A stretch of DNA of 64,000 nucleotides from Sarocladium kiliense (Eukaryota; Ascomycota; Sordariomycetes; Hypocreales; Sarocladiaceae). This document shows positions 34,165 through 45,269 of the stretch, in pieces. Every line of letters starts with the position of its first letter. Position 1 is the stretch's first letter. The position numbers and the translations under genes are program-made. A model generated the notes under the pieces. It was not told the DNA's origin. It worked only from the letters and a program-made list of their open reading frames with translations, and ran no database searches. The stretch covers positions 1,860,001 to 1,924,000 of the forward strand of contig JAUZTG010000048.1 in NCBI GenBank assembly GCA_030734395.1, given 5' to 3'.

Positions 34165-34631
34165 GATGCCGTTTGCGACTGAAAGTGATGCGTCTGATGC
34201 TGGTGTTCAAGGCATGTCGATTCAAGAGTTTGAGGTCTACATGCTTTCATATATGCTTTTCATGACCTTGCATCATGCTTGAAGCTTAAGATGTTGGTGT
34301 TGCAGGGGTTGCGGGGAAATTCCCGACTGTCAATGAATGGCCTTGCCTCTTTTGATGTCGGGTCTTTCTCCGACAATGCCTACCAAGCAGCGGCGCTACA
34401 ACGCTAGCCAGTCCATAAGGTGCCTTTTGCTGAGTTTGCGCTTTAAGTCAATAGCGTGATTGCTTTACTAGTAGACGCTCATGGCGATAGCGTACGCTTC
34501 TACATTTCACAGTATGTCTTCAAGCTAGGAAAGGAACTCGGGTTGGGGGCCAGAGGACAGGAGCCTCCGTCACATTTATGCGGCAATGCGACTGCAAACT
34601 TGTGAGGGGATTCATTAGAAAATGTCTAAAA
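34165..34631. other. Permease upstream region
   Basis: Intergenic between two co-oriented genes. It carries the CGG-N8-CCG element described separately; nothing else stands out. Confidence 0.55.
34312..34327. promoter_or_regulatory. CGG-N8-CCG element upstream of the permease
   Basis: CGGGGAAATTCCCGAC, 148 bp upstream of the permease ATG. It matches the element at 35800-35815 at 14 of 16 positions, including both CGG/CCG triplets at identical spacing. It is a candidate binding site for the Zn2Cys6 protein encoded at 36017-38380. Confidence 0.55.
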
Positions 34632-35618
34632 TCATAATGTCTGTATCAGACGCAGAAAGTGTTTCTCAAATGCCTTGGTATCAACATCCACGGCAACCTG
34701 GCAGTTTGGTTCCGGTGGATTCACTCCCTCCAACCTGTCGGTAATCATAACTCCACGCGCCTCGCCATCCCCCGTGATGACAGAGGCAGAAACTTCTTTG
34801 AAGATGCAGAAGTCTGGTCTTGACACCACGGCTACTGCTAACGCATCGTGGATGGCACAGGAATCTGGGGGTGGTCGCCCTGGCCACCGCGCAGCCAGAA
34901 CGTCCAGATAGGCTTTTGCAGCCTTGCCAGCAAATGATGCAAACACTGACGAAGACGCTTCCAGTGCATTCATCTGTTCCCTTTCTAGTTGCACACGCAA
35001 TGTGCAATCCAGCCCGACCCAACGCTGCGGTATGCTAGACCGTAGGATGGCCTGAGCTGCTTCGGGATCCGTGAAAACATTGGTCTCTCCAGGTTTAGCT
35101 CGTAGTCCAGTATGCCCGTAGAAGCATCCTCCCATAATGACCAGCTCCTTGAGCTTAGCGGCGAGGAGTGGTTCAAGCAGGAGAGCCAATGCGATGTTGG
35201 TGAGAGGGCCAATGGCAACAACGGTAATCTCGCCAGGATTGGCTAGAACATGCTGAACAATAGCCATAGGTGCGTACGGCCGCGCTATGGTTGATGGTGC
35301 AGCATCGCGGATAGCAAGGACAGGCTCTGAAGGTTTGCGCTGCTGGTTGGTGTGAATAAGAGGTGTTGCGGCACCCTTGTAGATGGGGGTCTCAAGATGG
35401 TCAATTCCAAGCTGCGTAGCCAACAGTTCTGTCAAAATGGTTGCACTTTCGACGTCGGTGTTGCCGTGAACCGTCGTGATCATGTCAAGCTGGAGAGCAG
35501 GATCGGCATGGGCGAGAGCAAGGGCGAATCCATCGTCTATGTTGGCGCCCTCGCCCATAGCCAAGTCAGTGTCCAGGATAATTCTTGCCGGCTGCACATC
35601 GATGGTAGGGCCCGCCAT
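34632..35618 (-). CDS. Inosine-uridine preferring nucleoside hydrolase
   Basis: Cleaves the N-glycosidic bond of ribonucleosides to base plus ribose; cytosolic, calcium-dependent; 328 residues in one exon. The N-terminal calcium/ribose site reads ILDTDLAMGEGANIDDGFAL, a DTD...DD motif with an insert between the aspartates compared with the classical DTDPGIDDA form. Further conserved parts are TVHGNTD, AIGPLTNIALAL, VIMGGCFYGHTG, ETNVFTDPEAA and IHDALAVA, which includes the active-site His-Asp pair. The exact nucleoside is not predictable. It lies between a Dal5-type permease and a divergent regulator, and shares a 398-bp promoter with the regulator. Confidence 0.92.
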   Translation of the reverse strand: MAGPTIDVQPARIILDTDLAMGEGANIDDGFALALAHADPALQLDMITTVHGNTDVESATILTELLATQLGIDHLETPIYKGAATPLIHTNQQRKPSEPVLAIRDAAPSTIARPYAPMAIVQHVLANPGEITVVAIGPLTNIALALLLEPLLAAKLKELVIMGGCFYGHTGLRAKPGETNVFTDPEAAQAILRSSIPQRWVGLDCTLRVQLEREQMNALEASSSVFASFAGKAAKAYLDVLAARWPGRPPPDSCAIHDALAVAVVSRPDFCIFKEVSASVITGDGEARGVMITDRLEGVNPPEPNCQVAVDVDTKAFEKHFLRLIQTL

Positions 35619-35799
35619 TTTGCATCAAGTTGTCTCAAGGAATGGTGAGATGTGTTGTCGATGAGACACGTGCGGTATGTACGCCTCTTGTATGGGAGGT
35701 AATGCAGTCATTTGGCTTGGCTTTCCTATCAAATCCAGATACAACGGGCTGATTCCCGGTCAAGGGTCCTTGATGCGATAGAAGATTGACTCCATGTGT

Positions 35800-35815
35800 C
35801 GGGAAAATCCCCGAC
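35800..35815. promoter_or_regulatory. CGG-N8-CCG element in the hydrolase/regulator promoter
   Basis: CGGGAAAATCCCCGAC, within a larger inverted repeat GTCGGG-N6-CCCGAC (35798-35815). It is 182 bp upstream of the nucleoside hydrolase ATG and 202 bp upstream of the Zn2Cys6 gene ATG. A near-copy stands before the permease. The rest of this 398-bp bidirectional promoter shows nothing else notable. Confidence 0.6.
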
Positions 35816-36016
35816 GTGACTCGAGTAAAGTCATAAGGTAGGGAGGGTACCATATGCAAGTGTGTTAGGCCCACGTGGGGAACCCCAGGCCCACCGTCCA
35901 GGGCACGTGGGGTGCCTCGAGACATGCTCGATCCAGCCTCTGCATCTCGACGACATTCTTACGCTGTTGACCTTCGTTCACGGCTGTATCTATGTCTCCA
36001 GGGCAGTCATGACACA

Positions 36017-38380
36017 ATGTCTGGCCCGTCAGCGCATCCGCCGCTGCCGCGAGTGCCCCCCGCTTGCAAGCGATGCTCGGTCAACAAGAAGAAGGTACAC
36101 AATACCACATCAAGTCCTTGGATCCTGAAAACGTTAGCAGCCTGTCCTTGGTATCAAAAGCTGACCTAGACTCACAAGTGTGACCGGATGGTCCCTCGCT
36201 GTACTGGGTGCGTCGCAGCTGATGCTCCCTGTGAGCCAGTCGTCAAGGCCTCCGATAGGCGACTCATGCGGTCAGTAACCGTAATCTCCAGACCACTAAG
36301 GAACCGCTCCTAAGTTGAGGCTCACTGTAGGCAGATGGAAGACATGAGAGAGGAAGCGATTTCACTAAGACGACAAATCGCTGACCTCCAGCAGGAGGCG
36401 CGAATGAGAGATGTCACTACTAATGCCTTGCCCCAGGGTGTTTCCTCTCAGTCCAGTTCCTCACCACTGCCAGCCTTGCCTCTGGCATTCATGACGAGCA
36501 ACGAACATCCAGTGATGTCACGCAGTTTACGTCATCTTTGTCCATTGCAATACGTGTTCACGGCATTTGACCTACAGGATGTCGACTGCTCCAATAGTCT
36601 TGACCATCCTAATCTTCAACCCTGGGCTACGGCTCATGACATATCATCACATCCGAATCATATTGACCTTCTGCCCACCATGGAAGAAGTCCGAAGAACG
36701 ATCCAGGCCTTAGCGGAAGCAAGCAAGCACGGTCCAAGCAATTTAGACAAGATTGTCAGTCTACCGCAGCTTCGGGAAGACTGCCGATTGGTCTACAGCC
36801 CCGATGGTCTCGAATCTCCTCAGTACGCGGGCAGCCGGTTCAGGTGCTTCGTCACAGTCTATCTCGCCATGTCTATGACAGGGGCCGTAAATGCTGAAGA
36901 TGTAACGACAAGTCCTCGAGCGTTGGCCTGTCTCGCCAAAGGCTTTAGGGAGTTGCCGTCCCTGATCGAAAAGCCGGACTTTGTGAGTTAGCATGCAGTT
37001 CATTCCAGCTCCAGAGGCTTATTATCCATTAGACATGTGTCGAGACCCTGACGCTCCTGTCTGAGCTTTCCATACACGCCCCCATTGGGCTGAATCTCTG
37101 GCAGTTATTGGGCTTTGCCACGCGAACTGCTGTAGCTATGAACCTACATCGACGAGATGATGTGTACCTACCGACTGTGTTCGGTTTAGAATCATCGGAC
37201 GCTCAGATTTCAACAGAAGCATCAACACATAACCAAAGGCGGAAAGACTTGTTTTGGGCCCTATACAGCCTTGACAGGCTAGCTGCTTTTATCCTGAACC
37301 GGCCACCTTCTCTTGCTGATTCTGAGATTGATGTAGACGTGAGTTGCAGCAATTTCTTCAGCCATGCTCATTCTGATCTGTTTTCTTGTAGCTCCCGCCT
37401 GCGACGATGTGGCCGGAAGGCAAATATGCCACCCTGTCCAGCGAAGCGCTGTGGATACATCACATTCAGGCACGACGACTGTATGGCCAGATTCAGGGCG
37501 CACTATACGGACCAGCTCGAACACAGAAGGGCGAAACTGATGCGGTTGTTCAAGAGGTGATCAGTGGCTACATGCAACAGGTACAACAGTGGTACATGAA
37601 AAGCCGATTCAACTCCACCGTTATCCCGTTCTCTGAAGAGTCCATCAAACGACATGTGAGCATATTGAGCAATTGCCAAAGCAGTGCTAATCAGCGCAGG
37701 TTCTTGACGACATTCAATACCATCAGATGGTCATGGCTCTCCACCAACCTTCGATGCTGATCCCTGAGGCCTCCTCAGCCTCCCTCGCTACTTTATACAG
37801 ATCAGCAACCCTTTCAGTCGGCCTCTTCCACCACGCAGCATCTCGCAAGCAGCTCAATATACACTGGGTGAACTTGCACCAGGCCTTCACATCATGCGCA
37901 ACTCTCATATACTGTGTGCGCCAGCATCAAGTGCGCACTGATCTCAAGGCAGTTGCCGAAGAGAAGGTTACGTCAATCCTGGCGCAATGCCGCGAAGTGA
38001 TGGCTATGTTCGAAGGAATCGGACCCATTGTGCAACAGTACAAGACACTACTCACCATATTAATCGACGCGTTTCAATCGCAGCGACCTGTCCCACCAAC
38101 TCCTTCAGACATTGGTCGGGGTTCCTTCAACGAAGAATCAACCGCGGACCTCAACCAGACTTCTCCGTCAGCCATGGATTTCGACATGGGAATGTCTTTC
38201 AATACTGACATGTTCCCTGGGATCTCAGAAGGAGGCTTTCTGGACGGGCCCTCGAATATTCTGTCACCCACTTATTGGATGGATAGTGGTCAAATGCGAC
38301 TCGACCGAGGGGCAGAAAGTGCTGGAAGCGGAGGATCTCGCGCCGAAAGAACCTCAATTTCATCTGGGCCACAAACTTAA
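36017..38380 (+). CDS. Zn2Cys6 transcription factor linked to the nucleoside cluster
   Basis: Predicted nuclear activator of 690 residues. Six exons join in phase: 36017-36094, 36179-36270, 36331-36982, 37033-37338, 37392-37655, 37700-38380. The zinc cluster is split by the first intron: ACKRCSVNKKK then CDRMVPRCTGCVAADAPC, giving CX2CX6CX6CX2CX6C. A predicted coiled-coil dimerisation helix follows (MEDMREEAISLRRQIADLQQEA). The fungal_trans domain spans roughly residues 190-480 (TLLSELSIHAPIGLNLWQLLGFATRTAVAMNLHR, DLFWALYSLDRLAAFILNRPPSLAD). The start is the last ATG before the cluster; an in-frame ATG lies further up at 35912. Its divergent pairing with the nucleoside hydrolase and the CGG/CCG element suggest local, pathway-specific control. 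Confidence 0.9.
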
Positions 38381-39104
38381 CGATGGGTCTCCCTGTTCAT
38401 TCTATACTGGTGTTACTTGGGTTCCCCTGTATAATGCGCTTATGGAGGTAATGACTTCGTGAGGGCCTGTCTGATCGACAGCTTCTTCGACGAAAATGAT
38501 TTCAAGTCAAATTGGATTACCCTAAAGACTGATCTCACCCCAACGAATATCGCACCATCACTTGAGAAGCGCCTTCATCACCAAATGAAACCCAGCACGA
38601 GATGAACATTCTCGGGAAATATGGAGCATCACGGTCCGCGTCGTAACTAAATTAACCTGGCCTCCTACTAACAGCCACCGCCGTTGCCGTCGCCGGTTCC
38701 CGGAGCGGCCAGTCATGCCCCTCGGTGGGGCAGGAGTTTTTTTCTGCCGCATCCCGCGATTTTTTTCTCAAACCGCGATCCCAAATGTGACGACATCGGC
38801 CTTTTTGCATTGTGTATTGCGACAAGCTTCACGTTGAGCTCGAGCGACAGTCTATTCAACTACACTCACTGTTCTTGCAAGTCCACGGTTCGGTTGAGCT
38901 GCGACTCCTGGCCTCAAGCCAACAATCAATACCCCTCTTCCACCCTGGCTTACACCCGTTTGGTGGGGCTTCTCAGGGTCCTCTCACGCCCTCGCATCGA
39001 CAACTTCCACAGTGAGTCGCATGAACCTGTCTTTCAGTAGCTATTTGGACTGTGGTCGCTGATGAAAGGAAGCAGTTGGGACACTCAACCTTCAGGTAGC
39101 TACC
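38381..39104. other. Intergenic, MTD1 promoter
   Basis: No gene seen. Two T7 runs lie near 38738 and 38761, and the leader just before 39105 is CT-rich. Confidence 0.5.
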
Positions 39105-40233
39105 ATGGCCAGCGCAACAGTCCCCAAGACCTGCAAGGTCGTCACCGCAGAGACCATCGCCAAGGGTCTCCTTGCCGATGTCAAGCAGGACCTCCTCAAG
39201 CTCCAGGAGACGAGATCATCGCCGCCTACCCTCGTGGCTTTCCTTGCAAATGACGACCCTGCCGCAAGGACCTACGCCGAGTACTCCAAGAAGACCTGCG
39301 AGGAGAAGTGAGCGATACCCTTTGATCGAATGTGAAGCTGCAGGGATTCTGACTGGCAGTATTAGCGGATTCAAGTTCGACCTTCGCACAGTTGACAAGG
39401 AGAACCTCGAGGAGGAGATTATTGAGACCAACCAGGACGACAACGTCGATGGTATGATGGTCTACTACCCTATCTTCCCCAACAACCCATCTCACGACAA
39501 GTACGTCCGCGAGACCGTCACTCTCAGCAAAGATGTCGAGGGTATGCGCCACAAGTATCTCCAGAACATGTATCACAACGTTCGCTTCCTCGATCCTCCG
39601 GACAACCGTCTGAAGTCCATCCTTCCCTGCACGCCTCTCGCTGTCGTCAAGATCCTCGAGTACCTTCAGATCTACAACCCAATCCTGGCATCCGGCAACC
39701 GTCTTTTTGGCAAGACTATCACCGTCATCAACCGTTCCGAGGTTAACGGCCGACCTCTTGCTGCCCTGCTCGCAAACGATGGCGCCACTGTCTACTCAGT
39801 CGATGTGACTGGCGTCCAGCTGTTCACTCGTGGCCAGGGTATCAAGAAGGCGAGACACCAGGTTGAGGACAAGGAGGGTTGGGAGCTGAAGGACTGCCTC
39901 CCTCTGAGCGATGTCGTGATTGGCGGCGTGCCCTCTGAGAACTTCAAGGTGCCTACGGAGCTGATCCGTGAGGGCGCTGCTTGCATCAACTTTGCGTCGT
40001 ACAAGAACTTTGACGGTCCGGCCATCAAGGAGAAGGCGGCTTTCTACGTTCCGTCCGTTGGAAAGGTCACGATTGCCGTCCTGCTGAGGAACCTTGTTGT
40101 AAGTATTCGTCTATCTCATCCATTTGCATGTACCTCGGTGCTAACGTGCTTCTGTTTGTAGCGCTTGATCGGCAACCGTCAGGCCATGGCCGCGTCAGAA
40201 AGCAAGAGCGCAACCGCTCAAGTCGAGGAATAG
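39105..40233 (+). CDS. MTD1: Methylenetetrahydrofolate dehydrogenase (NAD+)
   Basis: Cytosolic one-carbon enzyme that oxidises 5,10-methylene-THF to 5,10-methenyl-THF with NAD+, the monofunctional fungal type; 337 residues against about 320 in yeast Mtd1. Exons are 39105-39307, 39360-40098 and 40162-40233. Motifs: the folate-site region AARTYAEYSKKTCEEN, MMVYYPIFPN, the conserved PCTPLAVVKILEYL, and the NAD-binding segment GKTITVINRSEVNGRPLAALLANDGATVYSVD. The last exon adds a 23-residue tail beginning RLIGNRQAM. There is no cyclohydrolase or synthetase domain. It is flanked by a regulator but is probably a housekeeping gene independent of it. Confidence 0.94.
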
Positions 40234-40701
40234 AGTAGCCAGGAGAAAGCATTGATGCTTCCCCTTCATGTGCATTGTCGAGGAGTTTGGGCGTACAAAA
40301 ATGGAGATACAACTATAGACAAAGACCAGACATGATGTTACAATTGCCCACTCTGATGAGTCGGCCGAAATACCTCATAAGTATCCCGGTGCAATGCCAC
40401 ACCTCGTCGAGTGGTGTTCAAATTGGATTCGAAATAGTTCAGGACGATGTTGGAAGTCAAGTGACGATGAAAGTGTCTGTTTCTAAGTGCAGATGTAGGT
40501 TAGTCTCAGCTGGAAAGCCCATCACGTGGAGTTCCACATGCCTTCAGTCTTCGGGCCCATCTGGCCGCAGCTGACCTTCATCACCGCTTCGATTGATCAA
40601 TTCCACGGTCAATACGGTCCAAGTGTCTTCGAAGACTTGTTCTGTACTCCGGAAGGCAGCAGTAACGAGTCGAAACGGTTGAGGGAGCGTTTGGATTGGG
40701 A
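40234..40701. other. Intergenic, regulator promoter
   Basis: Nothing coding seen. It contains an 8-bp TCGGCCGA palindrome at 40361-40368. Confidence 0.5.
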
Positions 40702-43229
40702 ATGGCGTCACAGGCATCGACGGTTGCTGATGGCCAGTTGAAGCCGAAATGCGCATGCTGGTCATGTAGGTCTCGGAAGATCAAATGCAACGGGGCTCAG
40801 CCTACGTGCAGTACCTGTCTTGCCCATGACCGTCAGTGTGAGTATGACAGGGATGGGCCGAGGCGCAGGTAGGTGAAATGGAAATGGTTCCCCGGAACGA
40901 CATGGCGCATTGACTTACTGTGTGCAGGTCGCGCGTTCCCGGGTCCCGCCGTGCGCAACGCGAGCTCAGGCAGAGCATGGGCGCAGCATCTAGATCAACA
41001 GGTCGAGCAAGTATTGGTTCTAATCGCAGAGAGTCAGCCGAGTCGCGTCCTTCGCATTCGTCGCCACGCCCGCCGTCCTCTCATCCGACCCGGGTTTCAG
41101 AGCCGCTGGTGTCACTGTCAAATACTTCACTGTACGAGAGTCCGTCAGCTCAGGCCGAATCTCAAAGTCAAGTCGACGTGAATGAACATCTCTCTGTGGA
41201 TCCTAGCGGCAATGTCGAGGCTCGTGGGCCGACGGGCACGCTCTACGAGCCGCTGGATCGTCATCAAGCCAAGTATCATGCGGTACCAGAACAGTATGCC
41301 ACCGCCATGCTTACGGCAAACACAGCTCTAGAGCGACAGAAGGAAGAATTATACAAACAAACTTTGCTAGAAAAGGGCCACATCGAAGGGGTGCCCGCCG
41401 AGTTAGCCCTCCATCTTCTCGACATCCACTGGAGCCGGCATCACTTCTTCCTTGTTAGCTACCGGACAGCCTTCTATCGTGACATGATGGTCAAAGGGCC
41501 ATACTACTCACCACTTCTTCTATTTGCTATCTTAGCTGTGTCGTCAAGATATTCCGAGCGCCCCGAAGTTGGTGGTGGAGACCACTCCGTTCATAGTGGC
41601 AAGGAATTCTATGACAGCGCGAAACGGTTGCTCGCCGATGCTATGGACAAGTCTACGATCCCGACTGCTACAGCACTGCTGCTTATGGGCAATGCTCTGG
41701 TATCAGCTGGCCAAGTCGACAAGGGTTGGCTCTATACTGGTCAGTCTTACACCTGTGAAATGGCAAACCAGGACTTCTTCACTCACAATGTCATGATAGG
41801 AATGGGCATTCGTATGATCATCAACCTGGGTCTCCACCTTGACACAGACAGTTACAGTACCGACCCGAGTAAACAGAAGACATTGGAAGAGGTCGAGATT
41901 AGGCGACGGCTTTTCTGGGGGGCTTTCGTTTGTGAGAAGCTGCAGAGCCTGTACCTTGGCAGGCCATTCCTCATTCACGATAATGACATTCATGTCCCGA
42001 AGGTATTTCGCATCCCGACAGTCCTGTTTCCCGAACTTCATATCCCTGACGCCTGCAACAGAAGTTTCTCGACGCTTATGAAGAAGGACAAACCTGGCGA
42101 CCGGTACCTGACCTAAGCGGAGGTCAACTGAACATGATGTCGACTTACAGCGTCACTACATTCTCGAACATGTGTCTTCTTGCTGAGATCTGTGGCGACA
42201 TCATGTCATCATTCTTCGCTGTCAAGGCCAAAGGTGAACCTCGACAAGTTCTCCATGCCTCAAGAGACCGTATCCGCCGGAGGCTGGCTGAATGGGATCG
42301 CGATCTCCCTGCGTCGATACGATTTACGCCTTGGAATATAGAGGACAAACAAAGAAGTGTGCCAATTCACGTCATTGTCTTACAGTAAGTTTTGCACGCT
42401 TCCATCCACCTGGTTTGTGCTTAGCTTTCTCACTCTTTGTAGCACCATATACTATTCGCTTGTCATCCTGCTTGAGCGGCCGTTCGTCGCCAATGGCCAT
42501 CTGAGCTCCACCGAAGAGGACATCGGAAGTTGGGGGGAGTGCACAATTGCAGCAGAGAAGATTGCGCATCTTCTGTATGCATATCGTCGCAGCTACAGCT
42601 TTCGCAGAATCCCATATCAGATCTGCTATACGACCTATGTTGCCAGCACAATCCTCGTCCGGAATGTGAACACCGACAGCGAGACCTCATCATCCATCAG
42701 TCATCTTGCCGTCTGCTTGAAGGCATTCGAGGAGATGAAGCTTGCGCACCCAGGTTCATCAAGGATGTTGGCCATCATCCGGTCGTTGATGGGCCGGCTA
42801 GGGGTCAATGTTGATGACCAGTTCCTGGAGAACATTAGCACCTCTCGTGAGTTGAAGCTCTTTTCACATGTAAATCTGGGCTGTCTGACATTCTCAGCAC
42901 TACAATCGGGCATGTTACCTAATTCTGACTTTGCGGCATCGACTATGGCTGCCGTTCAAAACCGGAACATTAACATCGACACGATAAAGCAATCGTTCAC
43001 TCAGAATCCAGCACTGACTACACTGCCGGTACCGAACGTAGGCGTTGACATGACAAATCCCCAACAGACACCTGATCTAGGGGTACCTCCTACCCTCGGC
43101 ACCGCGCCCGACGTTGATTATGAGGTGATGGACTTGTCACAGCAAGATCCGAGTAACGGGTGGCACATGTCGCTAGGAGACCTTGACGATGATCTCTTAT
43201 TCGGCGTTCTTGGGAGTGACTGGCCTTGA
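40702..43229 (+). CDS. Zn2Cys6 transcription factor, long type with fungal_trans domain
   Basis: Predicted nuclear regulator of 763 residues. Exons are 40702-40868, 40928-41739, 41800-42002, 42062-42384 and 42443-43229, all in phase. The zinc cluster near residues 17-46 reads CACWSCRSRKIKC then NGAQPTCSTCLAHDRQC, followed by a basic Arg/Ser-rich stretch. The fungal_trans region runs from about residue 195 (LALHLLDIHWSRHHFFLVSYRTAF) through SPLLLFAILAVSSRY and GMGIRMIINLGLHLD to VEIRRRLFWGAFVCEKL, the order seen in NirA- and XlnR-like regulators. The 60-nt third-exon junction intron (41740-41799) is a multiple of three and stop-free, so reading straight through would still give a protein. The C-terminus is acidic and hydrophobic (PDVDYEVMDLSQ), a plausible activation region. 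It converges on the FAD dehydrogenase gene. Confidence 0.9.
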
Positions 43230-43597
43230 TTTACTGTTGCTGATATGATACTGTCGATTCAAGGTTTTATGAGACGATTTCACCAAAGTTTCTTCCTGTC
43301 GGTAGGTCACATGGGAGGCCGATTGGAACGAAGTGGTCGAACACCGCACCGAGGAGCTCCGAACAGGGCATCTGGCAAGCCAAGAGCCGCTTTTTACGCC
43401 TTTCACCGCGATTGCGTTGAAGAATCATGGGCCCCCAAGACCAACTTGAATTTGATGATCGCAGTGTTGAGTCAACCCGGACTGCGTTCGACTGAGAGCA
43501 ATTCGGTCTGGTCAATTGCGAACGCAATCATATTAAACTGCCTTTTGGCCGGACTGTGTTTTCGCCATCTACCTCTATATGCTCCAGTCATGCAGGT
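43230..43597. other. Convergent 3' flanks
   Basis: Short spacer between the ends of the regulator and the FAD dehydrogenase; no gene. Confidence 0.6.
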
Positions 43598-45269
43598 TTA
43601 AAGCTGTGCTCTAACCTGTTCCGCCGAGCCTTTCGCATTCAACCTCCTGCTTCTCGCGGCTGCGTGCTTGCCACCGATTCTACCCATGACGGTTCCCATG
43701 GTCAAGCCACTGCCGCCTGGGTAGTTATCCCAGAACAGACCACCGAGGAGTTCGCCTGCGCAGTAAAGCCCTTGGATGCGCTTACGGGAAGCCTCGGCGA
43801 TGACTCCGCCAGTACTTGGGTCGACGGCTAGGCCTCCAAAGGTGAAGGTAATTCCGGTGGTGACCTCAACCGCGCGGAAAGGTCCTTTTTTGATCGGAAT
43901 CGCCCAGTTCGTCTTTCCAGGAGACAGCTTGGTCTTTGAAGATTGAGTTGACACACCATCCCGAACGGCTGGGTCGAACTTCTTGCCAGGGTTCTCGCGT
44001 TGGAAGTCGTCCACGGCTGCATTGAACTCGGCGATAGTTTCCAGGAACTGAGCCTTGTCCTTGAGACCCTTTGTCACAAGAATGTCTGCCAGCTCCTCCA
44101 ATGTGTCGGCGTAGAGGTTCTGAGTAACTTCGTCGGCGTACTCCTCCTTTCGAAGGAGTTTCGCGCCATCCGAATCCCAGATCTGGAAGGCAATCCCCTG
44201 TGGCTGCTTGAGAATTTCCCTGCCAAACACGGCATAAGTAAAGTTTCGGAGATCGAATCCTTCATCGACAAAACGCTTTCCGACTGTGTTCACCATGATT
44301 CCGAGCGGATAACCGGACTTGGTGTACTGGTTTGTCAGGTGTCGGTCGCCGGCGTCGGTGGGCGAGTTCCCGTCCCAGGCTGTGCTGTGACAGCCGGAGT
44401 AGTTTCCAACAAGCTTGGCTCCGACCTGGGCCGCCATCTTATGGCCATCGCCGGTGCTGTATTGGCAGCCTCGTACATGTGCCAGATCCCAGCCGGGGCC
44501 AAGGTATTTGGTCCTCAAAGCTGACGAGGCCTGGAAGCCGCCGGATGCGAGGACGACACCACCAGTGGCACCGATTGATCGGTATTTCCCGTCTCTGAAG
44601 ACCCGAATGCCGAGAACATCGCCTGTGATGGGGCAGTTGATTAAACCTACTGCAGGACAACTGTAGTATACGTTGACGCCGTTGTCACGCGCAGTCTCGC
44701 TGTGCCATTTGTACAGACCCTTGCCTCCATCTATAACCAATTAGAGATATTGATCAATATCACTGCTCGGGTCGGAAGGGTTACTCACCAAGCCCACTCA
44801 GTACCATGCCTCCCCAGAACTTGTACTTCCCGTTGACCTCGAAGGCCTGTCTATTGAAAGACAGCTGGAACCGAGCGCCATTGTCGAACAGCCACTGCAT
44901 CGCGGCTCTTGAGTTGTCCACCAAAGTCTCGGCCAGTTCAGGGTCTGCGCGACCTTTTGTTACACGCTTGATGTCCGCATGGAAATCCTCTTTGGTGTAA
45001 GGGTCCATTTCGATCCTTTGGACCAGTTCCTGCGGCAGGCCCTTGGTTCCGTCGGCCTGGTACAGGAACGGCAGCAGGTCATCAAGGCCACCGAAGCAAG
45101 TACGATATGCAGCAGCTGTGAAGAACGTGTTGCCTCCAGCTTCGCTTTCAGGTGCTTTTTCGATAAGTAGAACGCGCTGAGCACCTTCTTGGGCTGCGGT
45201 GGTAGCAGCAGAGAATCCGGCATTGCCACCACCGACGACCACCACGTCGAAGACCTCGTCGAACTGCAT
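43598..45269 (-). CDS. FAD-dependent dehydrogenase, tricarballylate dehydrogenase / fumarate reductase type
   Basis: Flavoprotein of the succinate dehydrogenase/fumarate reductase superfamily, 537 residues, closest in layout to bacterial TcuA, which oxidises tricarballylate to cis-aconitate; the substrate here is inferred. Exons are 44789-45269 and 43598-44730 with a 58-nt intron. FAD-binding motifs are VVVVGGGNAGFSAATTAA at residues 9-26, the ribose-binding acid in LLIEKAP, GGVVLASGGF in the middle, and FGGLAVDPSTGGV with AGELLGGLFWDNYPGGSGL at the C-terminal end. No heme or cytochrome domain and no signal peptide are seen, so a soluble enzyme is likely. A short-range inverted repeat and a palindrome lie upstream. 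Confidence 0.87.
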
